From CAZDDB01 sp963843285 (GTDB taxonomy: Bacteria; Acidobacteriota; HRBIN11; JAKEFK01), in the NCBI GenBank assembly GCA_963843285.1, contig CAWJJO010000013.1, positions 248,001-312,000 on the forward strand: a stretch of 64,000 bases of DNA, given 5' to 3'. Below the pieces are notes generated by a model. It saw nothing but the letters and a program-made list of their open reading frames with translations, was not told the origin of the DNA and made no database searches. Made by a program: the position numbers and the translations under genes. Of this stretch, positions 17,393 through 25,811 are shown piece by piece; the first letter of the stretch is position 1; every line of letters starts with the position of its first letter.

Positions 17393-18388
17393 TCAATTCC
17401 AGGGCAACTTTTTCCGCGTCGCCCAGTACACTTCCACTGGCTCTGCAAGTTGTGAGAGCCGAACCATCGTTTCGTCATCAAGCCAGAGCGCAAGCGATTT
17501 CAAATTTGAGAAGAGCTGTAATTCCGTTGTGGCACCACTCAGTACTACATCTGCAAAAGGCTGAGCGAGACAAGCGGCAAGCACAAGCGCATCCATGGAA
17601 GTGTTCCATCGTGCTGACTCTTCGCGAAGAAAGTCCAGTTTCGGTGTGAAAGCGGGGTCGTGGTTTCGGTCCGTCAACCGGCCGTTGGCAAGAGCTTCTT
17701 TGATGATGATGCCCCGTCCTGCTGCACGTGCTTCCGAAAGAGCAGGACCGGCAGACGGTTCGAGGAGATTCCACGTAGCCTGCACCGTTTCAAACAATCG
17801 CACTCCATCGATTTCAATTCGCATCGCCTGTCGCAAGGTCTGAACCTGATCGGGCCCGCTCAATGTTAAACCGATGTGGACTCCCTCACTCTTCAATCGC
17901 GCAAGTTCTTTCAATACATCGCGACGCTCCAGCACACCGCTTTCTGTTGTCGCAGAGTGAATTTGAAAGAGATCCAGATAACCGTTGAGAAGCGCAACGC
18001 TTTCTTTCCATTGTTTTTGAAGTATCGGTAGTGAATGGTCTTTGATCTCATGGAATTCCGCACGGACTTTCCAACCCGCAGTATACGTATAGCCCCACTT
18101 CGAACCTACTGTAAGAAATTCAGGACTTCTACCTGTAGACGTGAGCCAGCTTCCCAGGAACTTCTCACCCAATCCGTAGGATCGTGCTGCATCAAAATAG
18201 CGGATTCCCGAGTTCCAGGCTGCGTCCAGTAACGTATGAGCCCTGCGCTCCATCGCTCGCTCATCATAGTCGCCTTCCAGATCCTGTCCATGTCCAAGAT
18301 TCACGTAACCCGGCCGTCCAAGCGCCGCCATGCCGAGCCCGAGACGGGACACGAGCAACCCAGTGTTCCCGAGCCTTCTCAATTCCAT
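17393..18388 (-). CDS. Aldo/keto reductase
   Basis: 331 residues, cytoplasmic NAD(P)H-dependent oxidoreductase of the TIM-barrel family. The catalytic tetrad is visible as Asp in YFDAARSYG, the Tyr of the same motif, Lys in GSKWGY and His in IHSATT. The N-terminus (RRLGNTGLLVSRLGLG) is typical. Closest in style to D-threo-aldose dehydrogenase/pyridoxal reductase-like members, but the substrate cannot be deduced. It follows no obvious operon partner: the kinase gene begins 48 nt downstream on the same strand, and the aminotransferase upstream is divergent. Confidence 0.87.
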   Translation of the reverse strand: MELRRLGNTGLLVSRLGLGMAALGRPGYVNLGHGQDLEGDYDERAMERRAHTLLDAAWNSGIRYFDAARSYGLGEKFLGSWLTSTGRSPEFLTVGSKWGYTYTAGWKVRAEFHEIKDHSLPILQKQWKESVALLNGYLDLFQIHSATTESGVLERRDVLKELARLKSEGVHIGLTLSGPDQVQTLRQAMRIEIDGVRLFETVQATWNLLEPSAGPALSEARAAGRGIIIKEALANGRLTDRNHDPAFTPKLDFLREESARWNTSMDALVLAACLAQPFADVVLSGATTELQLFSNLKSLALWLDDETMVRLSQLAEPVEVYWATRKKLPWN

Positions 18389-18455
18389 GCGATCACCTTT
18401 CCGATTCTAATCCACTTTGCGACCATTGCGGTCTTTGCGGTTCAGCCCCATATGG

Positions 18456-18461
18456 GATAAT
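18456..18461 (+). promoter_or_regulatory. -10 box (GATAAT) of the aminotransferase gene
   Basis: GATAAT ends 9 nt before the ATG at 18471, the same spacing seen for asnB and the rhodanese gene. A TTTGCG near 18434 is a weak -35 candidate. Confidence 0.4.
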
Positions 18462-18470
18462 GGGAACGTA

Positions 18471-19577
18471 ATGAAATACCGACGAATGCCGATTGAAATT
18501 GAATCGCCGGAACAAATGGGTTACGGCAACATCGAATGCAATCTCACCGAAAGCTCGTTCTCCGATGCAATCCTGGGCAATCTGGATCTGAACCTCAATG
18601 ACCTTGTATTGTGTTACGGCGATCATATGGGAAAACCAGAGTTGCGTGAGGTGATCGCAGCTGAGACAGGACTTGGCGTGGACAACGTCATAATTACTGC
18701 GGGCGCGGCAACTGCGCTGTTCATCGTGGCTACTTCCCTGTTGAAGTCCGGTGACCAATTGATTGTAGAAAAGCCAAACTACGCGACAAACATTGAAACA
18801 CCGCGCGCAGTCGGGGCCTCCGTTGATTTCCTGGAGCTGCGTTTCAAAAATCAATTTCGTGTCGATCTGGATCAACTGGCACACATGATTACGCCGGATA
18901 CAAAGTATGTCAGTCTCACCTGCCCTCACAATCCAACGGGGACGATTTTTAAAGAAGATGAGATCCACAGGTTGATCGAGCTGATCGAATCCCGAAAGAC
19001 AATTCTTCTGATGGATGAAACTTACCGCGACATGGCCTTTGGAAAGATCTTGCCGTCTGTTGCGTCTCTGTCATCCAGGACTATCAGCGTCTCTTCTCTA
19101 TCCAAGACCTACGGACTTCCCGGAATCCGGACAGGCTGGCTCGCCTGCCGGGACCGAAATCTCCTGGAATTGTTTCTTGCAGCGAAAGAACAGATCATGA
19201 TTTGCAACTCAGTTGTAGACGAAGAGATCGCGTTCCGGTTCCTGGAAAAGAAAAAAAAGCGCCTTCCACAAATCAAAGAAAGCATCCGAAAACATTTTGA
19301 AATCGTGAAGAACTGGATCTGCGCGCAGAACGAGCTCGAATGGGTTGAGCCTTCCGGAGGCGTTGTCTGCTTTCCGCGGATCAGACAGGATCGGGACATT
19401 GATGTGGTTCAGTTCTATAAAATCTTGAACGAGCAGTTCAAAACGTTTGTCGGGCCCGGTCACTGGTTCGAAATGGACCGCCGTTACATGCGTATTGGCT
19501 ACGGCTGGCCCGCGACCGAAGAGCTGCAGCGCGGCCTGGACAATATCTCAAAAACTCTTCGTTTGGCTGCCGGGTGA
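18471..19577 (+). CDS. PLP-dependent class I/II aminotransferase
   Basis: 368 residues. Fold-type I aminotransferase: CPHNPTGTIF contains the Asn-Pro-Thr-Gly cofactor segment, LLMDETYRDM the pyridine-binding Asp, SSLSKTYGLPGIRTGW the Schiff-base lysine, and RIGYGW the substrate-carboxylate Arg. The frame opens upstream at 18417, but the start MKYRRMPIE at 18471 fits the -10 box and the family. Substrate unknown. The glutamate racemase gene starts 4 nt after its stop, so both are likely co-transcribed, which may point to D-amino acid or wall-precursor metabolism (inference). Confidence 0.85.
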   Translation: MKYRRMPIEIESPEQMGYGNIECNLTESSFSDAILGNLDLNLNDLVLCYGDHMGKPELREVIAAETGLGVDNVIITAGAATALFIVATSLLKSGDQLIVEKPNYATNIETPRAVGASVDFLELRFKNQFRVDLDQLAHMITPDTKYVSLTCPHNPTGTIFKEDEIHRLIELIESRKTILLMDETYRDMAFGKILPSVASLSSRTISVSSLSKTYGLPGIRTGWLACRDRNLLELFLAAKEQIMICNSVVDEEIAFRFLEKKKKRLPQIKESIRKHFEIVKNWICAQNELEWVEPSGGVVCFPRIRQDRDIDVVQFYKILNEQFKTFVGPGHWFEMDRRYMRIGYGWPATEELQRGLDNISKTLRLAAG

Positions 19578-19581
19578 TTGC

Positions 19582-20394
19582 ATGAAGATTGGCGTTTTTG
19601 ATTCCGGATTTGGCGGTCTCACCATTTACAGAAGCATCCGGCAACGGCTTCGGAACTACGATTACATCTATCTCGGCGATAATGCCCGTACACCTTATGG
19701 AAATCGATCATTTGAAGCGGTGCTCAAATTTACAACCGAATCCGTAAATTACCTTTTTGCCGCCGACTGCAATCTAATCATTATTGCGTGCAACACAGCT
19801 TCCGCAAAAGCGCTTCGTACGATCCAGCAGAAATGGCTTCCCTACCATTATCCGGATCGGCGTGTGCTCGGAATTATTCGTCCTTCGGTAGAGGAAATTG
19901 GGAAGGACACCAGAAGCAAAACGGTGGCTTTGTGGGGAACGGAAGGCACAGTACGCTCTATGAGTTTTGTGCTGGAGCTGGAAAAATTTGCGCCCGGCGT
20001 ACGTTTGATCCAGAAAGCGTGTCCGATGCTTGTGCCTCTTGTTGAAGCAGGGGAACTGCAAGGCCCAGGCGCAGAATATTTTGTTCGCAAATACTGGGAA
20101 GAAACTTCAGAGCAATCGGGTGAAATCGACGTTCTACTTCTCGCCTGTACACACTATCCCCTGCTGCTTCCCCGGATTCGGGATACTGTTCCTGGAAATG
20201 TGTTGATCCTTGTTCAGGGAGATATTGTTGCAGCCAGCCTGGGAGATTATTTGCAGCGCCATCCGGAAATCGATGGGCGTTTGAGCAGACATGGAACTCA
20301 GCGTTTTCTAACGACCGACCACACGGAGGGCTTCGATCATCTGGCTGAGATCTTCCTGGGGCATGCAGTCGAATCCGAAAACGTAGAGCTGTAG
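19582..20394 (+). CDS. murI: Glutamate racemase
   Basis: 270 residues. Interconverts L- and D-glutamate for peptidoglycan, cofactor-independent. Starts MKIGVFDSGFGGLT. The two catalytic cysteines lie in ACNTASA and ACTHYPLLL, and GDNARTPYG is also diagnostic. The reading frame extends upstream into the aminotransferase, but homology begins at 19582, 4 nt past the upstream stop. Aspartate racemase is a less likely alternative. Confidence 0.93.
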   Translation: MKIGVFDSGFGGLTIYRSIRQRLRNYDYIYLGDNARTPYGNRSFEAVLKFTTESVNYLFAADCNLIIIACNTASAKALRTIQQKWLPYHYPDRRVLGIIRPSVEEIGKDTRSKTVALWGTEGTVRSMSFVLELEKFAPGVRLIQKACPMLVPLVEAGELQGPGAEYFVRKYWEETSEQSGEIDVLLLACTHYPLLLPRIRDTVPGNVLILVQGDIVAASLGDYLQRHPEIDGRLSRHGTQRFLTTDHTEGFDHLAEIFLGHAVESENVEL

Positions 20395-20406
20395 AGAAGC
20401 GGCGAT

Positions 20407-20482
20407 TTGGAGTTGGCGGGCATCCCTGCCCGCCATTCCGGGACGTTCCACTTACTGCGGGCACGGCGGCCCGCAGCTCCAA
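20407..20482. repeat. GC-rich double-hairpin repeat (TTGGAG...CTCCAA type)
   Basis: Outer ends TTGGAG and CTCCAA enclose two hairpins, GGCGGGCATCCCTGCCCGCC and GCGGGCACGGCGGCCCGC. It lies between the convergent ends of murI and the oxidase operon, where it may also act as a two-way terminator. Closely matches the copies at 27.6 and 29.1 kb. Confidence 0.75.
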
Positions 20483-20483
20483 T

Positions 20484-20897
20484 TCAAAGGTACAACATGC
20501 AATAAATGATCACACCGGTCACGGACACATACAGCCAGATGGGAAGCGTCCATCGCGCGATCCGCTTGTGGCGATCGAACTGCGCGTTGATGGCCCGATA
20601 CAATGTGATCCCTGCCAGAAAAGGCACAGATGCGGCAAGAATCGTGTGTGTGAGGAGAATTGCAAAATAGACCGTCCGGATCATTCCCGTTCCCGGAAAG
20701 TGTTTGGATCCGATATGGTAATGATACGTGAGGTACGAAACCAGAAACAAAATCGAAGCAACGAAGGCCACGATCATGCAAAATCGGTGATATGTAACCA
20801 AACGGTTACGGATCATTACATATCCGGCGATCAGAAAAATGGCGCTGATGGAATTCAGGATTGCGTTAACAGTCGGAAGATCAGAGATCTGGATCAC
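20484..20897 (-). CDS. DUF420-family membrane protein (CtaM-like oxidase biogenesis factor)
   Basis: 137 residues with four hydrophobic helices. The histidines in YHRFCM, TYHYHIGSKHF and LLTHT are spaced as in DUF420 proteins. Members of this family (CtaM in Gram-positive bacteria) are needed for heme-copper oxidase assembly. It is the last gene of the oxidase operon and overlaps the end of ctaB by 4 nt, which fits such a role. Confidence 0.82.
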   Translation of the reverse strand: MIQISDLPTVNAILNSISAIFLIAGYVMIRNRLVTYHRFCMIVAFVASILFLVSYLTYHYHIGSKHFPGTGMIRTVYFAILLTHTILAASVPFLAGITLYRAINAQFDRHKRIARWTLPIWLYVSVTGVIIYCMLYL

Positions 20898-21775
20898 GCG
20901 CGGTCAATCAGCATCAGAGTGAAGAGAAGCGGCAGATAAATGACGGAGGCCAGCAAGAGATATCGTGCAGAAAGACTGGATTTTGTCATTGCGAGACGAA
21001 TTCCCATGACCAGAAAGATCGTACCAAGGATCAACGCCCCGATGAGATAGAGGGATCCAAAGCCTCCGGTAGCGAACGGCAACAGCGTAACCAGAATCAG
21101 CAGGATCGTGTTCATAATGATGTGACGGCTTGTCCTGGAACCAACAGGATCCAGTACGGGAAGCATCGGAAATCCGCCTCGCGCGTAATCTTCTCGATAC
21201 ATCCAGGCGATCGAAAGAAAGTGCGGAAGTTGCCACAAGAACAGAATTGCAAACAGCCACCAGGCCTGCGCATCCAACGAATTTCTCGCAGACGTCCATC
21301 CCATCATCGGTGGAATCGCGCCCGGAACCGCGCCAACGATTGTGCATAGATACGTGCGTTTCTTTAACGGTGTGTACGCAAACAGGTAAAGACTGACGGT
21401 GATCATGGACAGCATGCTGGTCAGCAGATTGACGAAGATCCACAGATAAACGATTCCAAGAATCGAAATCGCCGAACCAAACGAGAGCGCCTGAAGCAAG
21501 GTCATTCGTCCGGATGGAATCGGCCTGTTTTCCGTGCGGCGCATTTTTGCATCGGCGTCCCATTCCAAAACCATATTCAATGCGCTTGCGCCGGATGCAA
21601 CCAGGGCGGTGCCAAGCAAGGCGTGAAACAATAACAGGAGATTTACAGGACCGTTCGAAGCCAGATAAAAACCGAACAATGTGGTCGCGACAACCAGCGT
21701 AGTAATCCGCGGTTTCGTGAGCATGACATAATCGGAAAATGTTGCTACGCGCGCTTCTGCAACAATCGCTTTCAT
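20894..21775 (-). CDS. ctaB: Protoheme IX farnesyltransferase (heme O synthase)
   Basis: 293 residues, about eight membrane helices of the UbiA superfamily. It adds a farnesyl chain to heme B, making heme O for CtaA. The prenyl-diphosphate/Mg motif is NMVLEWDADAKMRRTENRPIP, and the family segment YTPLKKRT follows. The open frame extends to 22189, but the start MKAIVAEARV at 21775 is clear: its ATG overlaps the ctaA stop in an ATGA junction. Confidence 0.95.
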   Translation of the reverse strand: MKAIVAEARVATFSDYVMLTKPRITTLVVATTLFGFYLASNGPVNLLLLFHALLGTALVASGASALNMVLEWDADAKMRRTENRPIPSGRMTLLQALSFGSAISILGIVYLWIFVNLLTSMLSMITVSLYLFAYTPLKKRTYLCTIVGAVPGAIPPMMGWTSARNSLDAQAWWLFAILFLWQLPHFLSIAWMYREDYARGGFPMLPVLDPVGSRTSRHIIMNTILLILVTLLPFATGGFGSLYLIGALILGTIFLVMGIRLAMTKSSLSARYLLLASVIYLPLLFTLMLIDRA

Positions 21776-22704
21776 CGCGACCCCACGGGGACAGCGTTGA
21801 TTTCGGGAGCCGTCCGCGGTTCCCGGACAAGCATTCGATGTCCACGCAACGTCAGGACCACGCTGGTTGCCAGCAGGATGGCGCCGACAGCAACATGCGC
21901 AGTAGCGACGGGAACAGCTGTTGCAGTCAGCACCGTATACGCGCCAAGAGTAAGCTGCACCAGTGAAAGACCAAACAGTGAAATTGCAGGATAAACGATC
22001 CGCTTCTGATCGCGATAATACCGGATCGCAGTCAGTAGTGTCGCGCAGATCAAGACGAACACAACCAGCGCTCCAATCCTGTGCGCAAAATGGATCGCGA
22101 TTCCCGGTGTCGCAAAAGGGGGAATGATCTTGCCAAAGGCGAGCGGAAACGTGGGAATCGCCAGAGCAGCTTTGCTGTGACGCATCCACGCGCCTAGAAT
22201 CAACTGTCCATAAATAGCCAGCGTAGTTGCCAGAAACAACCCCGGCGCGCCGCCTTGTTTTTCCAGCGTTTCAGGAGCAACCCGCCATTCTTTCGAAGTG
22301 AACAACGCGATGCTGACCAGTATGCAAAAAAAAGTCTGCGCGAGAGTCGCGTGCATTACCGAGATCGGTGTCGGCAGCAGGAACAGCACGGTAAGCCCGC
22401 CCAAAACACCCTGCAGGATTACGGCAAGCAGCGCAACAAATCCAAGGATCTTTACCCAGCGACGGGACTCTCTTGCAAGCAACCAGAAAGCCAGAATGAT
22501 GGTGAGGAAACCTACCGATGCTGCGATCATCCGATGGCCATGTTCATATAGAACGCCGCCGATCATTTGAGGCATCCAGACTCCGTAAGACTTCGGCCAA
22601 TCGGGAACAGCGAGTCCGTAATCATTGCTGGTCACCAGACCGCCGGCGATGATCAAGAGAAATGTGGCAAACACAAGGAAACGCGAAAATCGATTCAGCC
22701 ACAT
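21772..22704 (-). CDS. ctaA: Heme A synthase
   Basis: 310 residues, eight membrane helices in two four-helix halves. Oxidises heme O to heme A. Heme-ligand histidines are seen in EHGHRM, VMHATLAQ, HFAHRIGA and TAHVAVGA, two per half. It overlaps ctaB by 4 nt and is separated from the preceding small gene by 3 nt. The complete heme-A branch beside ctaCDE indicates an aa3-type oxidase. Confidence 0.95.
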   Translation of the reverse strand: MWLNRFSRFLVFATFLLIIAGGLVTSNDYGLAVPDWPKSYGVWMPQMIGGVLYEHGHRMIAASVGFLTIILAFWLLARESRRWVKILGFVALLAVILQGVLGGLTVLFLLPTPISVMHATLAQTFFCILVSIALFTSKEWRVAPETLEKQGGAPGLFLATTLAIYGQLILGAWMRHSKAALAIPTFPLAFGKIIPPFATPGIAIHFAHRIGALVVFVLICATLLTAIRYYRDQKRIVYPAISLFGLSLVQLTLGAYTVLTATAVPVATAHVAVGAILLATSVVLTLRGHRMLVREPRTAPEINAVPVGSR

Positions 22705-22707
22705 AAT

Positions 22708-22950
22708 TTACAGAGTCAACGACTCGCCGCGAAGCGCCGCCTGGACGCGAAGCAAACGGGCCCTGCGCGCCCAATAAAACCCGACACCCACGATCGCTCC
22801 CAGCACAAGTAAGATCACGCCCAGAAGGAAGGCCACTCCCATCTTCGCGCCTGTTACCATCGGCGAATTCGGATCGCCAAAACATACACTGCACGCCCAA
22901 AGCGATTTTGAGCCGCACAACAGAAGAATCGTGGCCAGGAGGCGTTTCAT
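22708..22950 (-). CDS. Small membrane protein in the oxidase operon, ACSVCFG motif
   Basis: 80 residues: an N-terminal signal-like helix ending near ACSVCFGDPNSPM, then one strong membrane helix (GVAFLLGVILLVLGAIVGVGF) and a basic tail. The two cysteines would face the periplasm and could bind copper or heme, though this is inference. The start at 22950 overlaps the preceding gene's stop by 4 nt. I know similar short ORFs from oxidase clusters but no assigned function. Confidence 0.7.
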   Translation of the reverse strand: MKRLLATILLLCGSKSLWACSVCFGDPNSPMVTGAKMGVAFLLGVILLVLGAIVGVGFYWARRARLLRVQAALRGESLTL

Positions 22951-23153
22951 AGATAACTCTCGTTCTTCAATTTCTTCAAGAACCAGCGGAAGTATACGAT
23001 CAGAGCAATGGTCCCCACAAACGATCCGATTCCCATCCAAAGATCGGTCGCGTCTCCTGTATGTTCAAAAGCCTTTACGGCCCAGATTCCGAACCCGAGA
23101 GTAAACAGGATCGCAATCGAGATGAACACTACATGAAACGCTTTTAAAGACAT
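22947..23153 (-). CDS. Single-helix small membrane protein in the oxidase operon
   Basis: 68 residues from MSLKAFHVVF, with two hydrophobic stretches (VFISIAILFTLGFGIWAV and IGSFVGTIALIVYF) and a basic C-terminus. The next gene downstream overlaps it by 4 nt; the gap to the COX4-like gene upstream is a single base. The tight packing argues that it is a genuine gene, probably an oxidase accessory subunit. No family motif recognised. Confidence 0.68.
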   Translation of the reverse strand: MSLKAFHVVFISIAILFTLGFGIWAVKAFEHTGDATDLWMGIGSFVGTIALIVYFRWFLKKLKNESYL

Positions 23154-23154
23154 G

Positions 23155-23445
23155 TCACATCGATGAGGTTGCAACAGGGAGAAACATCAAAAACACAAAA
23201 AAGATCAAACAGAGAATCAGAACCCAGTAGATGATCTGTTTCTCGGAAATCAGATGCATGAAATAACAGGCAACAAGCGAACCCTTGATTGTCGCAACAA
23301 TTAAAGCAAAGAGAACCGCCCAACCTGTCGACAAGTGCAAATAGGAAATTCCAACAGTCACAACAGTCAATACCGCCAGTGCGGCAAAGACCATGATGTA
23401 AACTCTTACGTGTTTTTTGATATCTTCAGCGCTTTCTATACTCAT
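23155..23445 (-). CDS. Cytochrome c oxidase subunit IV-like protein
   Basis: 96 residues, three hydrophobic helices. The third-helix region ATIKGSLVACYFMHL is typical of the bacterial COX4 (caa3 subunit IV) family, which stabilises the oxidase core. Lies directly after ctaE and before the small membrane proteins. Confidence 0.85.
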   Translation of the reverse strand: MSIESAEDIKKHVRVYIMVFAALAVLTVVTVGISYLHLSTGWAVLFALIVATIKGSLVACYFMHLISEKQIIYWVLILCLIFFVFLMFLPVATSSM

Positions 23446-23454
23446 TCTCCGCTC

Positions 23455-24045
23455 CTACAAAAGATAAAGAGTTGGGAACAAGAAAATCCATACCAGATCG
23501 ACGAAATGCCAGTACAGACCCGCGTATTCGATCCGGTTGGCAAACCTGTCGGGCTCTTTTTTCCACATCTTGCTTCCGGTCAAGAGAAAATAGCTGTTCA
23601 CTACGATGCCGCCGATTACGTGTAAACCGTGTAATCCAGTGATCGTGAAATAAATGGATAGGAATGTGCTGGTGCGCGGAAATTCTTGCGCTGAGAAATG
23701 GTGACCGTATTCAAATGCTTTCACGACCAGAAACACAAACGCGAGAAGCACAGTAAGGCCCAGGTACAACTTGAATTTTCCAAACTGGTTCATCTTCAGC
23801 GAGGCCCAGGACATCACCATCGTCACGGAAGACGCGATTAGCACAAGAGTATTGAATGTAGCCAGCGGAACACTCAGCTCCTGGTAACCATGCGGCCAGG
23901 AAGGCGCACCGACTCGAAGAAGGATGTAGCTGGAAAAAAGGGCGCCGAACAACATCACTTCAGAAGCAAGAAACAGCCAGATTCCCAGCTTTCCGTTTGG
24001 AATCCCGGTAACCGGATGCGGGTGAACTGTATACGGAATTTCCAT
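23455..24045 (-). CDS. ctaE: Cytochrome c oxidase subunit III
   Basis: 196 residues, five membrane helices, so the short form lacking the first two helices of mitochondrial subunit III. Signatures are GIWLFLASEVMLFG, KAFEYGHHF with the conserved Glu, FTITGLHGLHVIGG and YWHFVDLVWIFLFP. Begins 2 nt after ctaD stops. Confidence 0.95.
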   Translation of the reverse strand: MEIPYTVHPHPVTGIPNGKLGIWLFLASEVMLFGALFSSYILLRVGAPSWPHGYQELSVPLATFNTLVLIASSVTMVMSWASLKMNQFGKFKLYLGLTVLLAFVFLVVKAFEYGHHFSAQEFPRTSTFLSIYFTITGLHGLHVIGGIVVNSYFLLTGSKMWKKEPDRFANRIEYAGLYWHFVDLVWIFLFPTLYLL

Positions 24046-24047
24046 TT

Positions 24048-25811
24048 TTACGCCTCCTTCTCGTTCTGCGGTGAATAGTCTTTAGGGGCTCCCGGCACGC
24101 TGTACTCATACGGACCCCGGAAAACTTCCGGAGGTTCGATGAAGTTTCCATGCGGTGGAGGCGTAGGAGTTGCCCACTCCAGTGTTGTGGCATGCCAGGG
24201 ATTGTCCGAATCCACTTTTTTCCCTTTCTTCATGCTCCAGAAAAAGTTGATGATGAACGGAATCTGGGCGATTGCCAGCAACCAGGCGGAAGTGGAAATG
24301 TAAACGCTCAATGGCTGTACTGCCTTGCCGTGTTCATAAATCGTCTGATCGTAGAGTCTGCGGGAAAGGCCGGCCATCCCCTGCAGCAGCATAGGAAAGA
24401 AAACTCCGTTCATGAAAATCAGTGACGGCCAGAAATGCAGTTTACCAAGAAACGAGCTCATCTGCCGTCCCGTCGCTTTCGGGTACCAATAATAAATCCC
24501 GGCAAACAACGCGAAGATGGTTCCCGGCGCCACAACGTAATGAAAATGTGAGATTACGTACCATGTGTCGTGCAGGTGTATGTCCGACGCAATCAAGCCG
24601 AGCGGTAGACCGGTCAGACCACCGATCGCAAACATCGGAAGGAACGCAAGTGCAAACATCATCGGCACATTGAAGCGGATGGAGGATTTCCAAAGACTGA
24701 GAAGTAAGGACGTCAAAATGATGACCGACGGAATCGAGATGATCATCGTCGTTGTTTGGAAGAAGTTGCTCATTGTCGTTCCCATGCCCGTCATAAACAT
24801 GTGGTGCGCCCATACACAAAATGACATGAAACCGAGGAAGATCACCGAATAAACCATGGTCCGGTAGCCCCACAGAGGCTTCCGCGTATTGTTTGCGATG
24901 ATCTCTGAAACGATTCCTATCGCGGGCAAGATCAAAACATAAACTTCCGGATGAGCCAGGAACCAGAACAGGTGCTGCCATAGCAGCGGGTTTCCTCCGC
25001 CGCTATTCTTGAGCATCTGGCCGCTGACCACCAGACCGCTCGGAAGGAAGAAGCTTGTTCCGGCAACTCGATCCATCAACTGCAAGACACCGGCTGCTTC
25101 GAGCGGAGGAAACGCAAGCAGGAGCAAGAAGGATGTTACAAACTGGGCCCACACAAAAAATGGAAGCCGGTAAAAGGAAAGTCCTTTCGCCCGAAGCTGG
25201 ACGATCGTAACAATGAAATTGATCGACCCGAGCAATGAAGATGTAATCAGGAAGATCATTCCAACAAGCCACAGGGTCTGCGACATCGGAGCGATGTCCG
25301 CCAGAGGCGCATACGAAGTCCACCCTGATTGCGGAGCGCCACCGGGCACGAAAAAGCTGTACAGCATGATGCATCCGCCCACGAAATAGACCCAGTAGCT
25401 CATCATGTTGATTTTTGGAAATGCCATATCAGGCGCACCAATCTGGAGCGGCATCACATAATTTCCAAATGCTCCTACGGCCAGAGGAACAATCCCCAGA
25501 AACACCATGATCGTCCCGTGCATGGCGCCAAGTTGATTGTAAAACTCCGGCAACATGATTCCCTGGGGCATCCTTGTTTCGCCCAGCAGCTTTGCGAGCC
25601 ACGCAATGGGAAGAGGTACACCCGGATAGGCCAGCTGCCAGCGCATCAACATCATCAAAGAAAAACCAAAGAACAAGAAAAGAAGAGCAGTAATTCCATA
25701 CTGGATCCCGATCGTTTTATGATCTGTGGAGAAAACATATTTGCGCCAGAAACCCAGTTCTTCATGGTGGGCCGGCGCGTGAACCGAATGATTGGCAACT
25801 GCGTCGCTCAT
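24048..25811 (-). CDS. ctaD: Cytochrome c oxidase subunit I (aa3 type)
   Basis: 587 residues, twelve or more helices. Catalytic core with heme a, heme a3 and CuB. Low-spin heme ligand His in LGAMHGTIMVF; CuB His and crosslinked Tyr in AHPEVYVLILP, whose Glu marks the A-type D-channel; CuB pair in VWAHHMFMTGMG; heme ligands in VISHFHYVVAPG. The open frame reaches 25913, but MSDAVANHS at 25811 is right: its ATG shares one base with the ctaC stop (TAATG). Confidence 0.96.
   Translation of the reverse strand: MSDAVANHSVHAPAHHEELGFWRKYVFSTDHKTIGIQYGITALLFLFFGFSLMMLMRWQLAYPGVPLPIAWLAKLLGETRMPQGIMLPEFYNQLGAMHGTIMVFLGIVPLAVGAFGNYVMPLQIGAPDMAFPKINMMSYWVYFVGGCIMLYSFFVPGGAPQSGWTSYAPLADIAPMSQTLWLVGMIFLITSSLLGSINFIVTIVQLRAKGLSFYRLPFFVWAQFVTSFLLLLAFPPLEAAGVLQLMDRVAGTSFFLPSGLVVSGQMLKNSGGGNPLLWQHLFWFLAHPEVYVLILPAIGIVSEIIANNTRKPLWGYRTMVYSVIFLGFMSFCVWAHHMFMTGMGTTMSNFFQTTTMIISIPSVIILTSLLLSLWKSSIRFNVPMMFALAFLPMFAIGGLTGLPLGLIASDIHLHDTWYVISHFHYVVAPGTIFALFAGIYYWYPKATGRQMSSFLGKLHFWPSLIFMNGVFFPMLLQGMAGLSRRLYDQTIYEHGKAVQPLSVYISTSAWLLAIAQIPFIINFFWSMKKGKKVDSDNPWHATTLEWATPTPPPHGNFIEPPEVFRGPYEYSVPGAPKDYSPQNEKEA

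Noticed and set aside
19447..19581. Upstream start for glutamate racemase
   Set aside because: The extra 45 residues overlap the aminotransferase in another frame and match no racemase; homology begins at 19582.
21776..22189. Upstream part of the ctaB frame
   Set aside because: It lies within ctaA in another frame; ctaB begins at the ATGA overlap.
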